This document shows positions 52,349 through 61,222 of a stretch of 64,000 bases of DNA, piece by piece. Position numbers and translations under genes: made by a program. This stretch comes from an uncultured Rhodocyclaceae bacterium. GTDB taxonomy: Bacteria; Pseudomonadota; Gammaproteobacteria; Burkholderiales; Rhodocyclaceae. Where the stretch lies: contig OU015322.1 in assembly GCA_907163225.1 (NCBI GenBank), forward strand, positions 3,322,501 to 3,386,500, written 5' to 3'. Under the pieces are notes generated by a model. That model saw only the letters and a program-made list of their open reading frames with translations, had not been told where the DNA came from and made no database searches. Position 1 is the first letter of the stretch. Each line of letters begins with the position of its first letter.

Positions 52349-54214
52349 TCAAATAACCAGTTGTGTCCCCAGCTCGACCACACGGTTGGTCGGAATTTGG
52401 AAGAAGTCGCTGGCGCTGGTTGCGTTCTTTGACATCACGGCAAACAGGCGGGCCCGAACCGGAGTCATGCCGCGTGCCATCGAGGGCACAATGGTTTCGC
52501 GCGACAGATAGAAGGTGGTTTCCATCATCTCGAAACGCTCGCCGTGGCCTTTGCAAAGCTCCAGCGCACCGGGAATGTCCGGGCTTTCCATGAAACCGTA
52601 GCGAATGATCAGGCGCATGAAGCCCTTCTGCATGCGGTGGAGGTAAATGCGCTCCATGTCGTTGACGGTCGGCGTGTCGGTGGTTTGCACCGTGACCAGC
52701 ACGACGCGTTCATGCAGCACCTGGTTATGTTTCAGGTTGTGCAACAAGGCCGGTGGTACGCCATCCTTGGCACTGGTCATGAAAACGGCCGTGCCATAAA
52801 TGCGGTGCACGTCGTCGATCGACTGAAGGAAGTCGCTCATCGGGATGCTCTGCTTGGCCATTTCCTCGGAAACCATGCGTCTTCCGCGCAACCAGGTGGT
52901 GAGCACGGTAAAGGAAACAAGGCCCATGGCCAGGGGGAACCAACCACCCTCGGGAATCTTGATGGCGTTCGCGGCAAAGAAGGCAATGTCCACGACGAGC
53001 AAGGAGCCGGCCACGAGCGCAACGAGCAGTTTGTTCCATTTCCACATCAGAACCATGACGAAGGCGACGAGGATGGTGTCGATCAGCATGGTGCCGGTAA
53101 CCGCGATGCCGTAGGCGGCGGCGAGGTTCGATGAGCTCTTGAAGCCGATGACCAGCGCGACGACGGCCAGGTAGAGCGACCAGTTGGTGAAAGGCACGTA
53201 GATCTGGCCTTCTTCCATGCCGGAGGTGTGGATGATCTGCATGCGTGGTAGGAGACCCATCTGGATCGACTGGCGAGCGACCGAGAAGGCGCCGGAAATG
53301 ACGGCCTGCGAGGCGATGACGGTGGCGGCGGTGGCCAGAATCACCATCGGGATCAGCGCCCAGTCCGGAGCCAGGTGGTAGAACGGGCTGGCGATCGCTC
53401 CCGGCTCGACGAGCAGGAGTGCGCCCTGGCCGAAGTAGTTGAGTACCAGCGCCGGCATGACGAAGCCGAACCAGGCGAGGCGGATCGGGAAGCGGCCGAA
53501 GTGGCCCATGTCGGTGTACAGGGCTTCGCCACCCGTCACGGCGAGAACGACCGAGCCGAGCGCGAGGAAGGCGAGGCCGGTGTGTTCGGTGATGAAAACG
53601 ATCGCATACAGCGGATTGAGGGCGAGCAGGATGGCCGGGTTATGGACAATCTGCATCACGCCCAAGACGCCAAGAATGGCGAACCAGGAGACCATGACCG
53701 GGCCGAACAGCTTGCCCATGGCGCCCGTGCCGTGCTTCTGGATGAAGAACAGGCCGGTCAGGATGCCGAGCGTGAGCGGGATGACGTAGGGCTTGAGGTC
53801 GGGCGTGATGATCTCCAGACCCTCAACGGCGGAAAGCACTGAAATGGCCGGGGTGATCATGCTGTCGCCGTAGAACAGCGCCGCGGCAAAGATGCCGAGC
53901 AGCGTGATGATCCAGGTTAAACGCGGGTTTTTCGCCCGCTCGGTCACCAGCGCCAGCAGGGCCAAGGAACCGCCCTCGCCGCGATTGTCGGCACGCATGA
54001 TGATGGCGACGTACTTGATCGTGACCAGCACGATGATCGCCCAGAAAACCAGCGACAACACGCCGAGAATATTTTCCGGCGTGACCGGGATAGGATGATG
54101 GCCGTTGAAGATTTCCTTTAGGGCGTAAAGCGGGCTAGTGCCGATGTCGCCGAAGACGACACCGATGGCGGCGACCGTGATGGCCGGCAAGGCTTGTTTG
54201 TTGTGTGACGACAT
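52349..54214 (-). CDS. kup: Kup-family potassium uptake protein
   Basis: 621 aa with twelve hydrophobic segments. [19 protein letters not shown] at the N-terminus and [17 protein letters not shown] are Kup/Trk D signatures, as is the [18 protein letters not shown] segment. Symports K+ with H+. C-terminal cytosolic domain of about 160 residues. Normal length. Confidence 0.96.
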   Translation of the reverse strand: MSSHNKQALPAITVAAIGVVFGDIGTSPLYALKEIFNGHHPIPVTPENILGVLSLVFWAIIVLVTIKYVAIIMRADNRGEGGSLALLALVTERAKNPRLTWIITLLGIFAAALFYGDSMITPAISVLSAVEGLEIITPDLKPYVIPLTLGILTGLFFIQKHGTGAMGKLFGPVMVSWFAILGVLGVMQIVHNPAILLALNPLYAIVFITEHTGLAFLALGSVVLAVTGGEALYTDMGHFGRFPIRLAWFGFVMPALVLNYFGQGALLLVEPGAIASPFYHLAPDWALIPMVILATAATVIASQAVISGAFSVARQSIQMGLLPRMQIIHTSGMEEGQIYVPFTNWSLYLAVVALVIGFKSSSNLAAAYGIAVTGTMLIDTILVAFVMVLMWKWNKLLVALVAGSLLVVDIAFFAANAIKIPEGGWFPLAMGLVSFTVLTTWLRGRRMVSEEMAKQSIPMSDFLQSIDDVHRIYGTAVFMTSAKDGVPPALLHNLKHNQVLHERVVLVTVQTTDTPTVNDMERIYLHRMQKGFMRLIIRYGFMESPDIPGALELCKGHGERFEMMETTFYLSRETIVPSMARGMTPVRARLFAVMSKNATSASDFFQIPTNRVVELGTQLVI

Positions 54215-54347
54215 CTATTCCCCTGAGGCGCCTTGGGCGCTGATTTTATTGTGCTGTCTGCATGGTGCGCAGACCGACAATCTAGCACTTCGCCATGCGC
54301 TTTGGTATAGATACGGCTCTTAACGGCGAGTAGGCAAGGAGCAGGAT

Positions 54348-54626
54348 GTGGCAAAAATCGGACGTCATATGTTGATTGAAGGCCGCGTGCAGGGCGTCGG
54401 CTATCGCTGGTCGATGACCGAACAGGCACGGGTGCTCGGCGTCGTCGGCTGGGTGCGCAATCTGGCCGACGGCAGGGTCGAAGCCATGGCCGTCGGCGAG
54501 GAATCGGCCGTGCTCGACCTGATCACCTGGGCCCGACGCGGCCCCAGCCACGCTATCGTTCGGCAGCTCAATATCGCGTTGGGCGAAGGGGATTTCAGGC
54601 GCTTCGAGCAACTGCCGAACGGTTGA
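54348..54626 (+). CDS. acyP: Acylphosphatase
   Basis: 92 aa, GTG start with AAGGA upstream. Active-site Arg in [16 protein letters not shown] and the Asn in [12 protein letters not shown] are both present. Hydrolyses carboxyl-phosphate bonds in the cytosol. Divergent from kup; a repeat copy follows 8 bp after its stop. Confidence 0.95.
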   Translation: MAKIGRHMLIEGRVQGVGYRWSMTEQARVLGVVGWVRNLADGRVEAMAVGEESAVLDLITWARRGPSHAIVRQLNIALGEGDFRRFEQLPNG

Positions 54627-54634
54627 TGGCGAGC

Positions 54635-54670
54635 GCCACGGTCAACTGGAAAAATGGCCAAAATTGAAAG
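54635..54670 (-). repeat. Dispersed TTGACCGT repeat after acylphosphatase
   Basis: Minus-strand reading CTTTCAATTTTGGCCA, TTTTTCCAGTTGACCGTGGC. Opposite to the gene it follows. GTTGACCGTGGCGC is also shared with the copy in aat. The rest of the gap to 54827 holds no convincing gene. Confidence 0.92.
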
Positions 54671-54827
54671 CGGGAATCTGTGTTGAGTCGAGCTGTAGCG
54701 GCTTGTCAGCCGCCTTTTAGCATCCATGCCCGGGGATTGTGCTCGAAGCCGAGCTTCGGGTAATACTCATTCGCCTTCGGGGCGGAGAATTTCTGACATG
54801 CCCCACAGCGACCGCTGGATTTCAGGA

Positions 54828-55700
54828 CTACGTGGTACCAGATGCATTGCTCTCACAGGTGGCCAACAGTTCTTTCACCAGAGCAGAATGCTCCTGCAAT
54901 TCTTTTTGGTTTATGCGCATTTTCATTCCTGAACCGCGCGCCCCCGAGTAGATTCCGGCTTCATCCAGCTTTTTTACCCATTCTGTGCGTTGTTCTCCAT
55001 CGATTTTCAAGTCGAAAAAGCAATGTGGTGCTGCTTTGCGCGGATAGCACCAGATGAAATTTCGACCTGTGGTTCCGACGGCAATATGAGATTTGTTATA
55101 GGCGACTCTGGACGCACGATTTGAACCTGTGATCAGGGGTAGCAGCTCGTCTACTACGCCAAACGACTCTCGGCTGGAGCGCTTTTCCCAATAGGCGCGG
55201 TCTGCCTGCTCTCCGGAAGGCTCATCTTCGGGGGCAAGCAATTCAGTGATGTCGAGAACTTTGGTGAAGGTCAGTACAAATTTGTTGCCATCAATGCGTA
55301 CCGGGGTCATCTGAATTGCAATGATAGGAACAGCCCGATTCAGGATTGAAATTACGTTGAAAAATCGATTGGTAATGTCCTCAGCAACGATAACGGCGCG
55401 ATGCTCTAGGTTTGGGTAACGGGTGCGCTCTATGTCCCAATACTCGATTGTTCGAATAATGTGGCTCTCATCGAGTTTTCCGAGCATGACTTCAATCTCG
55501 AAGCGGATGTCTTCTTCTGGGTCAGCCATTAGGAAATCGAGGCGACCGCCGCTGCTTTGGATTTTCTCTCGCTTTAGTAGTGTCAGGTCACCCAGTCCGA
55601 GTATCGATGGATCTTCCGCTATTCGTTCCTGAAGCCAGCGTTCGTCGAGACCAAGAGACCTCAATGTCGCTTGTTCTCCCTTTACGAATTCAGCGGCCAT
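54828..55700 (-). CDS. PD-(D/E)XK nuclease-like protein
   Basis: 290 aa. The segment GGRLDFLMADPEEDIRFEIEVMLGKLDESHIIR fits the D...ExE/K core of a PD-(D/E)XK nuclease fold (Asp of RLDF, Glu pair of FEIEV, Lys of GKLD). ITNRFFNVISILNR and the basic C-terminal half (MKMRINQKELQEH) resemble unnamed proteins of DUF4268/DUF91-like type. No signal peptide. More AT-rich than neighbours and without operon partner. Could be a stand-alone defence or repair nuclease, or inactive; function not known. Confidence 0.75.
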   Translation of the reverse strand: MAAEFVKGEQATLRSLGLDERWLQERIAEDPSILGLGDLTLLKREKIQSSGGRLDFLMADPEEDIRFEIEVMLGKLDESHIIRTIEYWDIERTRYPNLEHRAVIVAEDITNRFFNVISILNRAVPIIAIQMTPVRIDGNKFVLTFTKVLDITELLAPEDEPSGEQADRAYWEKRSSRESFGVVDELLPLITGSNRASRVAYNKSHIAVGTTGRNFIWCYPRKAAPHCFFDLKIDGEQRTEWVKKLDEAGIYSGARGSGMKMRINQKELQEHSALVKELLATCESNASGTT

Positions 55701-55743
55701 GATGGAAATATCCTTTTGTCGTCGGTGTGTGAAGGCTCATCGG

Positions 55744-56238
55744 TTACAACACCGTCGGTGCGTCGTCGAGTTCGTTCGGGTTGTCGCCGCTGGCCGGGAA
55801 GTGTTGGGCGAGCAGGGTGGTGATGCGGTCGATGGCGGCCAGGGTACCGGGGAGGTAGTCCTTTTTCGCGTAGGCGGCTTCCAGCTGGTGGCAGATGTTT
55901 TCCCATTCGGCGGCAGGGACATGGGCGGCGATGCCTTGGTCGGCGAGGATTTCGACTTGCCGGTCGACGAGCTGGATGTAAACGAGGATGCCGTTGGCTT
56001 CGCGGGTGGCGGCGACGCCGAGGGTCTGGAAGAGGGTGGCGGCGCGGTCGCGGGGGGGTTGGTCGTCGAGCAGGGCGCGTAGCGGCAGGGTGCCTTCGAT
56101 GGCGATGCGGATTTCGCCACGCTGCTTTGTTTCGGATGCCTTGACGGCGGCGGCTATGGCCGCCAGGTCGTCGGCGCGGAAGGCGCGTCTGGCCCACCAG
56201 CCGGGCGATGAGAGGTGTTTGAGCAGGCGTGTCAGCAT
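55744..56238 (-). CDS. TPM-domain protein, C-terminal gene of the LemA cluster
   Basis: 164 aa from ATG 56238. Core LAAIAAAVKASETKQRGEIRIAIEG, NGILVYIQLVDRQVEILADQGIA and ENICHQLEAAYAKKDYLPG match the TPM (YgcG/Psb32) fold without signal peptide or membrane helix. Four bp after the larger TPM gene, so co-transcribed. Companion of YgcG-like proteins in LemA clusters. Confidence 0.88.
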   Translation of the reverse strand: MLTRLLKHLSSPGWWARRAFRADDLAAIAAAVKASETKQRGEIRIAIEGTLPLRALLDDQPPRDRAATLFQTLGVAATREANGILVYIQLVDRQVEILADQGIAAHVPAAEWENICHQLEAAYAKKDYLPGTLAAIDRITTLLAQHFPASGDNPNELDDAPTVL

Positions 56239-56242
56239 GGTG

Positions 56243-57088
56243 TCACCAGTTCCCCGAGGCGCCGCCGCCGCCGAAGCCGCCTCCGCCGCCGGAGAATCCG
56301 CCGCCGCCCGATGAGCCGCCACCAAAGCCGCCGGGGAACCCGCCGCGGCCGCCGGATGACCAGCCGCCGCGGCCAAGGCGGATGAAGGAGAGCGCGAAGG
56401 CGAGTAGCGCGGCGATGCCGGCAATGCCCAGCGAGGCAAATACGCTCCAGGCCAGCCAACCGGCTACGCCGGAGACGGCAACCGAGCCGAGCAGGCCGAA
56501 CATGGAGCGAATGACGCCGCCCATGAACAAAATGATGAGCAGGAAGGTCAGCGCGTCGCCGGGGTCGGTGCCGCTTTCGGCGGTTTTGACGACGGGGGCG
56601 GGGAGCGGCTCGCCGCGAATGACCTTGTCGAGCGTTGCGACGGCGGCTTTCAGGCCGCCGGCGAAGTCGCCCTCGCGAAAGCGTGGCCCCATCTGTTCGG
56701 CCACGATGCGTTTGGCGATGGCGTCGGGGATGGCGCCTTCGAGCCCGTAGCCGACTTCGATGCGCATCTTCCGGTCATTCTTGGCGACGATGATGATCAC
56801 GCCATCATCGACGCCCTTGCGGCCGATTTTCCAGGCGTCGGCGAGGCGGATGCTGAACTGTTCGATGGCTTCCGGCTGCGTCGTCGGTAGCACAACGATG
56901 GCGACTTGCGCGCCTTTGTCCTTTTCCAGCGCGGTGAGGCTGGCCGTCAGGCTGGCTTTGTCGTCGGCGGAGAGCGTGCCGGTGAGGTCGGTGACGCGTT
57001 CGGTCAGCGTCGGCAGCGCCACCTCGCTCGCGCTCCAGCCGAGGATCGGCAGCAGCGCGAAGCAGAGGGCGACGAGCCAGCGCAGCAT
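56243..57088 (-). CDS. YgcG-like TPM-domain membrane protein
   Basis: 281 aa: signal peptide (LVALCFALLPILGWSAS), TPM domain (LPTLTERVTDLTGTLSADDKASL, KDKGAQVAIVVLPTTQPE, VDDGVIIIVAKNDRKMRIEVGYGLEGAIPD), two or three membrane helices, and a C-terminal Gly/Ser tail ending SGNW. LemA-TPM pairs are envelope-associated; role unknown. Confidence 0.92.
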   Translation of the reverse strand: MLRWLVALCFALLPILGWSASEVALPTLTERVTDLTGTLSADDKASLTASLTALEKDKGAQVAIVVLPTTQPEAIEQFSIRLADAWKIGRKGVDDGVIIIVAKNDRKMRIEVGYGLEGAIPDAIAKRIVAEQMGPRFREGDFAGGLKAAVATLDKVIRGEPLPAPVVKTAESGTDPGDALTFLLIILFMGGVIRSMFGLLGSVAVSGVAGWLAWSVFASLGIAGIAALLAFALSFIRLGRGGWSSGGRGGFPGGFGGGSSGGGGFSGGGGGFGGGGASGNW

Positions 57089-57106
57089 GGCAGCGAGTCT
57101 GGCTGC

Positions 57107-57712
57107 TTACTTGGCGGCGGCCGGGCTGTCGAATTTGACAGTCGGCGGGGCGGAGATGGCCTTTTCGTCTTCGACCGTGAAGCTGGGTTTCGGCTTGTAG
57201 CCCATGACCATGGCCGTCAGGTTGTTGGGGAAGGTACGCACTGAAATGTTGTAGTCCTTGACCGTCTCGATGTAGCGGTTGCGGGCCACGGTGATGCGGT
57301 TTTCGGTGCCTTCGAGCTGTGCCTGCAGGTCACGGAAATTGGCATCGGCCTTGAGGTTCGGGTAGTTCTCGGCAACCACGAGCAGGCGGGACAGCGCGCC
57401 TGAGAGTTCGCCCTGTGCCTTCTGGAACTTGGCGAAGGCGGCTTCGTCATTGACCAGTTCGGGGGTGATCTTCATGCCGGCCACGTTGGCGCGGGCCTCG
57501 GTGACGCGGGTCAGCACTTCCTTTTCATGGGAGGCGTAGCCCTGCACGACGGAAACGAGGTTGGGGATCAGGTCGGCGCGGCGCTTGTACTGGTTGAGCA
57601 CCTCAGCCCAGGCGGCGTTGACGCCTTCATCGTTGATCTGGATCTGGTTGTAGCCGCAGCCGGATAGCAGGGTGGCAACGAGGACGAGGATGGAATAGAG
57701 GCGAATGCGCAT
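57107..57712 (-). CDS. LemA-family lipoprotein
   Basis: 201 aa from ATG 57712 (GGAG upstream). Lipobox LLSGCGYN, then the LemA hallmarks INDEGVNAAWAEVLNQYKRRADLIPNLV and RNRYIETVKDYNISVRTFPNNL. Helical-bundle protein anchored to the membrane. First gene of LemA-TPM-TPM. Confidence 0.95.
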   Translation of the reverse strand: MRIRLYSILVLVATLLSGCGYNQIQINDEGVNAAWAEVLNQYKRRADLIPNLVSVVQGYASHEKEVLTRVTEARANVAGMKITPELVNDEAAFAKFQKAQGELSGALSRLLVVAENYPNLKADANFRDLQAQLEGTENRITVARNRYIETVKDYNISVRTFPNNLTAMVMGYKPKPSFTVEDEKAISAPPTVKFDSPAAAK

Positions 57713-57799
57713 GAAAGTGGCTCCCGGAAAATGGTTCGCGGACAAGCATACCATCGTGATATTTCACGGGAGGTAAAGTTTGGTTCGGCTACTCGATTT

Positions 57800-57834
57800 C
57801 CGCGGTCAACCGGAAAAATTGGCCAAAAATGAAT
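57800..57834 (-). repeat. Dispersed TTGACCGT repeat upstream of lemA
   Basis: Minus-strand reading ATTCATTTTTGGCCAA, TTTTTCCGGTTGACCGCGG, directly downstream of the MaoC-family gene and in the same orientation. Confidence 0.92.
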
Positions 57835-57850
57835 CGGACGCGCCGCCCGA

Positions 57851-58300
57851 TCAGGCCGGCCTGCGGCGCAGCAGGTGATTGACGATGAAGCCGAGCACGG
57901 CCTCGCCACGCTGGTTCACCGCCTGATACTTCAGGCGGGCGATGCCGCGATCCGGCTTCGAGTTCGACGGCCGCACCTCAAGCACCTCGATCTCGCTGTG
58001 CAGCGTGTCGCCCGGCCGCACCGGCGCCAGCCAGCGCAACTCGTCGATGCCCGGCGAACCCATGCTTGATTCGGCGAGGATGCCGGACTGGATGAACAGC
58101 CGGAAACAGACGGCCAGGCTCTGGAAACCGCTGGCGATCAGCCCGCCGTAGGGCGAACTGGCGGCCGCATTGGCGTCGAGATGGAAGGGTTGCGGATCGT
58201 AGCGCCAGGCGAAGTCGATGATCTCGGCTTCAGTCAGCGTCAGGCCCGGCGAGGTGAAACGCTGGCCGGGGGCGAGGTCGTCGAGGAAGCGGGTATCCAT
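57851..58300 (-). CDS. MaoC-family (R)-hydratase-like protein
   Basis: 149 aa from ATG 58300 with AAGGAG upstream. Hot-dog fold with the hydratase motif EAEIIDFAWRYDPQPFHLDANAA (Asp/His catalytic pair) and the GGLIASGFQSLAV helix; WLAPVRPGDTLHSEIEVLEVRPS is the second half. Probably hydrates enoyl-CoA esters, as in polyhydroxyalkanoate or fatty-acid metabolism. Confidence 0.92.
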   Translation of the reverse strand: MDTRFLDDLAPGQRFTSPGLTLTEAEIIDFAWRYDPQPFHLDANAAASSPYGGLIASGFQSLAVCFRLFIQSGILAESSMGSPGIDELRWLAPVRPGDTLHSEIEVLEVRPSNSKPDRGIARLKYQAVNQRGEAVLGFIVNHLLRRRPA

Positions 58301-58349
58301 GGTGCTGGCTCCTTGTTGATTGGGTTCGGGCTTTGATGCGTGACCCGGC

Positions 58350-59327
58350 CTACGGGTTCCGGCACTGCGCAACCTGCGTGTCGCCGGCCTTGCCGCAGGG
58401 GGTTAGCGCGCCGGGTATCGGGTGTGGCGTGCCGTCGTCGTCCATTTGTGCAGCCAGGGTGTCCCATTCGAGCACGCCGGTCTTGTCGAGCTTGAGGCGG
58501 AGCAGCCAGCCGCGCTTGGCTTCGGGGATCTCGAAACCGTCGAAGACGAAATTGCCCAGGCTGTAGACGATGGGTTTGCCTTGATAAATATCGGCGCCCT
58601 GGGTGACGTGCGGGTGGCTGCCGACGACCAGGCTGGCGCCTTCATCGATCATGCGCCGGGCGAAGGTCTTCAGACGCTGGCTGGCAACGGGTTCGTATTC
58701 CCAGCCCCAGTGCATGAAAGGGATGATGAGATCAGCGCCAGCGGCCTTGGCGGCGCGGATGTCGCTGATCACGTGGTCGTCTTCGCTCCACGCCGTGCCG
58801 GGGGTTTCGGCCCCGGCCTCGAAGGCGCGCGGGATGAATTCGCTGTAGCCAAGGACGGCAATTTTCAGGCCCTTGCGTTCTATCCACAACGGCTTGTGGG
58901 CTTCGCTCAGGTTCTTGCCGGCACCAAAGCGGGCAATCCCGGCCGTATCCAGCCGCCGCATGGTTTCGAGCAAGGCGTCGTGGCCGAAGTCGCCGATGTG
59001 GTTGTTGGCCAGGCTGACGGCGTCGAAGCGGCCTTGCAGCACGGCCAGGGTGCGCGGGTGGGCGCGGAAGGTGTAGAACTTTGGCGTCAGGCGGGTGCCG
59101 CTTTCGGCGACGGGCGTTTCGAGGTTGGCGATGCGGTAGTCGGCTGCCTTGAGTATTTTGGCAAACGGGGCGAGCGGGTCGCCGCCTTTGGCGATGAGCC
59201 TGCCGGGGCCGTCGTCGAGCATGATGTCGCCGGCAAAAACGAGCGTCATCGGCTCGGCTTGGGGGGCGGCTGCGAAAAATACGGCGATTGCCATGAGCGC
59301 GGAACGGAGGGCCGATTTTGCGCGCAT
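58350..59327 (-). CDS. CapA/PgsA-family metallophosphoesterase-like protein
   Basis: 325 aa from ATG 59327, which gives a clean signal peptide (MRAKSALRSALMAIAVFFAA); the longer frame to 59426 would translate the repeat. Family motifs FAGDIMLDDGPG, ANLETPVAESG, VSLANNHIGDFG, IPFMHWGWEYEP and VGSHPHVTQG match CapA, the poly-gamma-glutamate/capsule-associated phosphoesterase-like group. No capsule genes nearby. Confidence 0.88.
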   Translation of the reverse strand: MRAKSALRSALMAIAVFFAAAPQAEPMTLVFAGDIMLDDGPGRLIAKGGDPLAPFAKILKAADYRIANLETPVAESGTRLTPKFYTFRAHPRTLAVLQGRFDAVSLANNHIGDFGHDALLETMRRLDTAGIARFGAGKNLSEAHKPLWIERKGLKIAVLGYSEFIPRAFEAGAETPGTAWSEDDHVISDIRAAKAAGADLIIPFMHWGWEYEPVASQRLKTFARRMIDEGASLVVGSHPHVTQGADIYQGKPIVYSLGNFVFDGFEIPEAKRGWLLRLKLDKTGVLEWDTLAAQMDDDGTPHPIPGALTPCGKAGDTQVAQCRNP

Positions 59328-59372
59328 GGCAAGGGATGCCGGCCCCGGGAGCACAGAAGCCGACGCGGGTCG

Positions 59373-59408
59373 TACGGTCAACCGGATATTTCGGCTCATT
59401 TTGAAATG
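59373..59408 (-). repeat. Dispersed TTGACCGT repeat overlapping a stop codon
   Basis: Minus-strand reading CATTTCAAAATGAGCC, GAAATATCCGGTTGACCGTA. Its first bases encode the last residues and stop (TGA) of the gene ending at 59396. Confidence 0.85.
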
Positions 59409-59815
59409 CCTGCCCGCAGTTCGCACCAGTATTCAAGTTCGCCGCCGTAGCGCGGTTCATAGGTGCGGATCAGTCCGGTGAAACCGTGGCTGCGGCCGTG
59501 GGTCGGCGGGTAGGCGTAGGTGGCCTGGTGCGTGGGTGGGCGGCCGTCGTCGTGATTGCCGTAGGTATAAATCTTGATGCTGGCCAGGTCGGCCGGCTGG
59601 GTGCGAAAGACGATCCGGAACAGCGTGTAGGAGCCGATTTCAATCGGGGCGACGGTGTAGGGCGAGGCGCTTGGGCGGGCTTCGATGAGGCGCGTTTCGC
59701 CGCCGTAGGTGAGGTGACAGGCGACCGTCTCCACCGGCTCGGCCTGCGCCGCTGCCGCGGCCAAAAGCAGTACGCCGAGCAGCACGCCGAGCAGCGTTTC
59801 AGCGAATCCGCGCAT
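59396..59815 (-). CDS. Hypothetical exported protein
   Basis: 139 aa from ATG 59815. Signal peptide LLGVLLGVLLLAAAAAQAEP; mature part has two Cys (VACHLTYGG and YWCELRAG) likely joined by a disulfide, and IYTYGNHDDGRPPTHQATYAYP. No family recognised. Overlaps the MliC-YbaY-like gene by 17 bp and ends inside a repeat copy. Confidence 0.7.
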   Translation of the reverse strand: MRGFAETLLGVLLGVLLLAAAAAQAEPVETVACHLTYGGETRLIEARPSASPYTVAPIEIGSYTLFRIVFRTQPADLASIKIYTYGNHDDGRPPTHQATYAYPPTHGRSHGFTGLIRTYEPRYGGELEYWCELRAGISK

Positions 59816-60479
59816 GGCCGGCCGATTTGAGAATGATGTCGACGGGTTGGGGTCGCTGGCTGGCCATGACCGGATAGACCTTGTTGCTGACAAAGCGCGG
59901 CTTGCCGTCAACGTCGATGCGGGCGGTGACGGCGAGGCGGGCCTTTTTGCCGATCAGGTCGCGGTCGACCGTGGCAGTGAAGGGGATCGGCACCTGGGCG
60001 CCGTTGAGTTCATAGCGCTGGTCAGCCAGCGTGCGGCCGCCGGCCTGAATGCGGATGGACAGAATCGCGCCGGGCGGCAGGGCGATGCGGGTGAGGTAGC
60101 TGACCTGGCCGGTGATTTCCATGAAACTGCTGGCGGCAGCTGTCGGCGGCGTGGGCTGGGGGGCTTGCGCCGTGGCCGGCGGCGTATTGCTGCGCGTGCA
60201 GCGGCGCATCTCGCCCTTGCCATCTTCGAGAATCGCGTCGTCGCCCTTGGTGTGCAGGCGCATGTCGCCGTTGCGGTAGAGCGCGCCGGAGCCAGTGGGG
60301 ACTCGCGGCAGGACGATGGTTTCATCGGCCACCTGCAACGTGGCCTGCGGTCGACCGGAAATATCGCTCAAAAATGAAATATCGACGCGGCTACCGTTGT
60401 CACAGGTGTAGGTGATTTTGGGCTCGTCAGCCAGCGCGCAGAAGGGAAGGAGCAGGAGCGGAAGCAGGCATGTTTTCAT
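59799..60479 (-). CDS. MliC-like plus YbaY/YscW-like two-domain exported protein
   Basis: 226 aa. Signal peptide ([15 protein letters not shown]), then an MliC-like lysozyme-inhibitor domain: [47 protein letters not shown] and a closing Cys. After a Pro/Thr/Ala linker, a YbaY/YscW-like domain: [24 protein letters not shown]. Residues about 34-45 of the MliC part are encoded by the repeat. Periplasmic protection against lysozyme is plausible. Confidence 0.78.
   Translation of the reverse strand: MKTCLLPLLLLPFCALADEPKITYTCDNGSRVDISFLSDISGRPQATLQVADETIVLPRVPTGSGALYRNGDMRLHTKGDDAILEDGKGEMRRCTRSNTPPATAQAPQPTPPTAAASSFMEITGQVSYLTRIALPPGAILSIRIQAGGRTLADQRYELNGAQVPIPFTATVDRDLIGKKARLAVTARIDVDGKPRFVSNKVYPVMASQRPQPVDIILKSAGHARIR
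60345..60380 (-). repeat. Dispersed repeat inside the MliC-like gene
   Basis: Minus-strand reading ATTTCATTTTTGAGCG, ATATTTCCGGTCGACCGCAG. In this frame the common TTGACC would create a TGA stop; here it is TCGACC (CGA, Arg). Confidence 0.85.
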
Positions 60480-61219
60480 GTTTTTTCCGGTGTGGGCATG
60501 GTGATCCAGTGCCCGTCGATCAGTCCTTCAAGGGGGCGAAACGTGGCTTTGTAGGCCATTTTTTGGCTGGCCGCAATCCAGTAACCGAGGTAGAGATAGG
60601 GCAGGCCGATGGCTTTGCATTGCGCCGCCTGCCACAGGATGTTGTAGGTGCCGAAGCTGGCGTGCGGCATGTCCGGGTCGTAGAAGGTATAGACCGACGA
60701 CAGGCCGTCATCGAGCACATCGATCAGGCTGACCATGCGCACGATCCCGTCTTCGGAAAACTCGATCAGCCGGGTGTCGACGCGGCTTTGCAGCAGGAAC
60801 TGCGCGTACTGGTCGTGGCTGTCTTCATCCATGCCGCCGCCGGGGTGGCGTGCCTGCTGGTAGCGCTTGTATAGCGCGTAGTGTTCTTCAACGTAGATCA
60901 GCGGCAATTCGCGGGCGCGCAGGCTGGCGTGCTGTTTGGCGGCGCGCCGCTGGCTGCGGTTGGGGTGTAGCGCGTCGACGGGCAGGCGAACCGGCACGCA
61001 GGCCTGGCAATTGTCGCAGTGGGGGCGGTAGGTAAAAATGCCACTGCGCCGGAAGCCGTTGCGGACGAGCGCGCTATAAATCTGGCTGTCGATCAGGTGC
61101 GCCGGCGTGGCCACCTGCGAACGGGCTTCGCGTTCCGGCAGGTAGCTGCATGGGTAGGGCGATGTCGCGTAAAACTGGATCAGCGAGTAGGGGAGCGCGG
61201 CGTCGTCAGGGAGTGACAT
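60476..61219 (-). CDS. bpt: Bacterial aspartate/glutamate leucyltransferase (arginyltransferase family)
   Basis: 247 aa. [15 protein letters not shown], then [24 protein letters not shown] with the family Cys cluster, [29 protein letters not shown] and [19 protein letters not shown] are all ATE/Bpt signatures. Adds Leu to N-terminal Asp/Glu for ClpS-ClpAP degradation. Adjacent to aat (3-bp gap), the usual bpt-aat pair. Confidence 0.95.
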   Translation of the reverse strand: MSLPDDAALPYSLIQFYATSPYPCSYLPEREARSQVATPAHLIDSQIYSALVRNGFRRSGIFTYRPHCDNCQACVPVRLPVDALHPNRSQRRAAKQHASLRARELPLIYVEEHYALYKRYQQARHPGGGMDEDSHDQYAQFLLQSRVDTRLIEFSEDGIVRMVSLIDVLDDGLSSVYTFYDPDMPHASFGTYNILWQAAQCKAIGLPYLYLGYWIAASQKMAYKATFRPLEGLIDGHWITMPTPEKT

Positions 61220-61222
61220 GGC

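Noticed and set aside
54229-54252. GCGCC-TTG-GGCGC hairpin followed by GATTTTATT upstream of kup
   Set aside because: The stem is five base pairs and there is no gene whose end it would serve in that direction.
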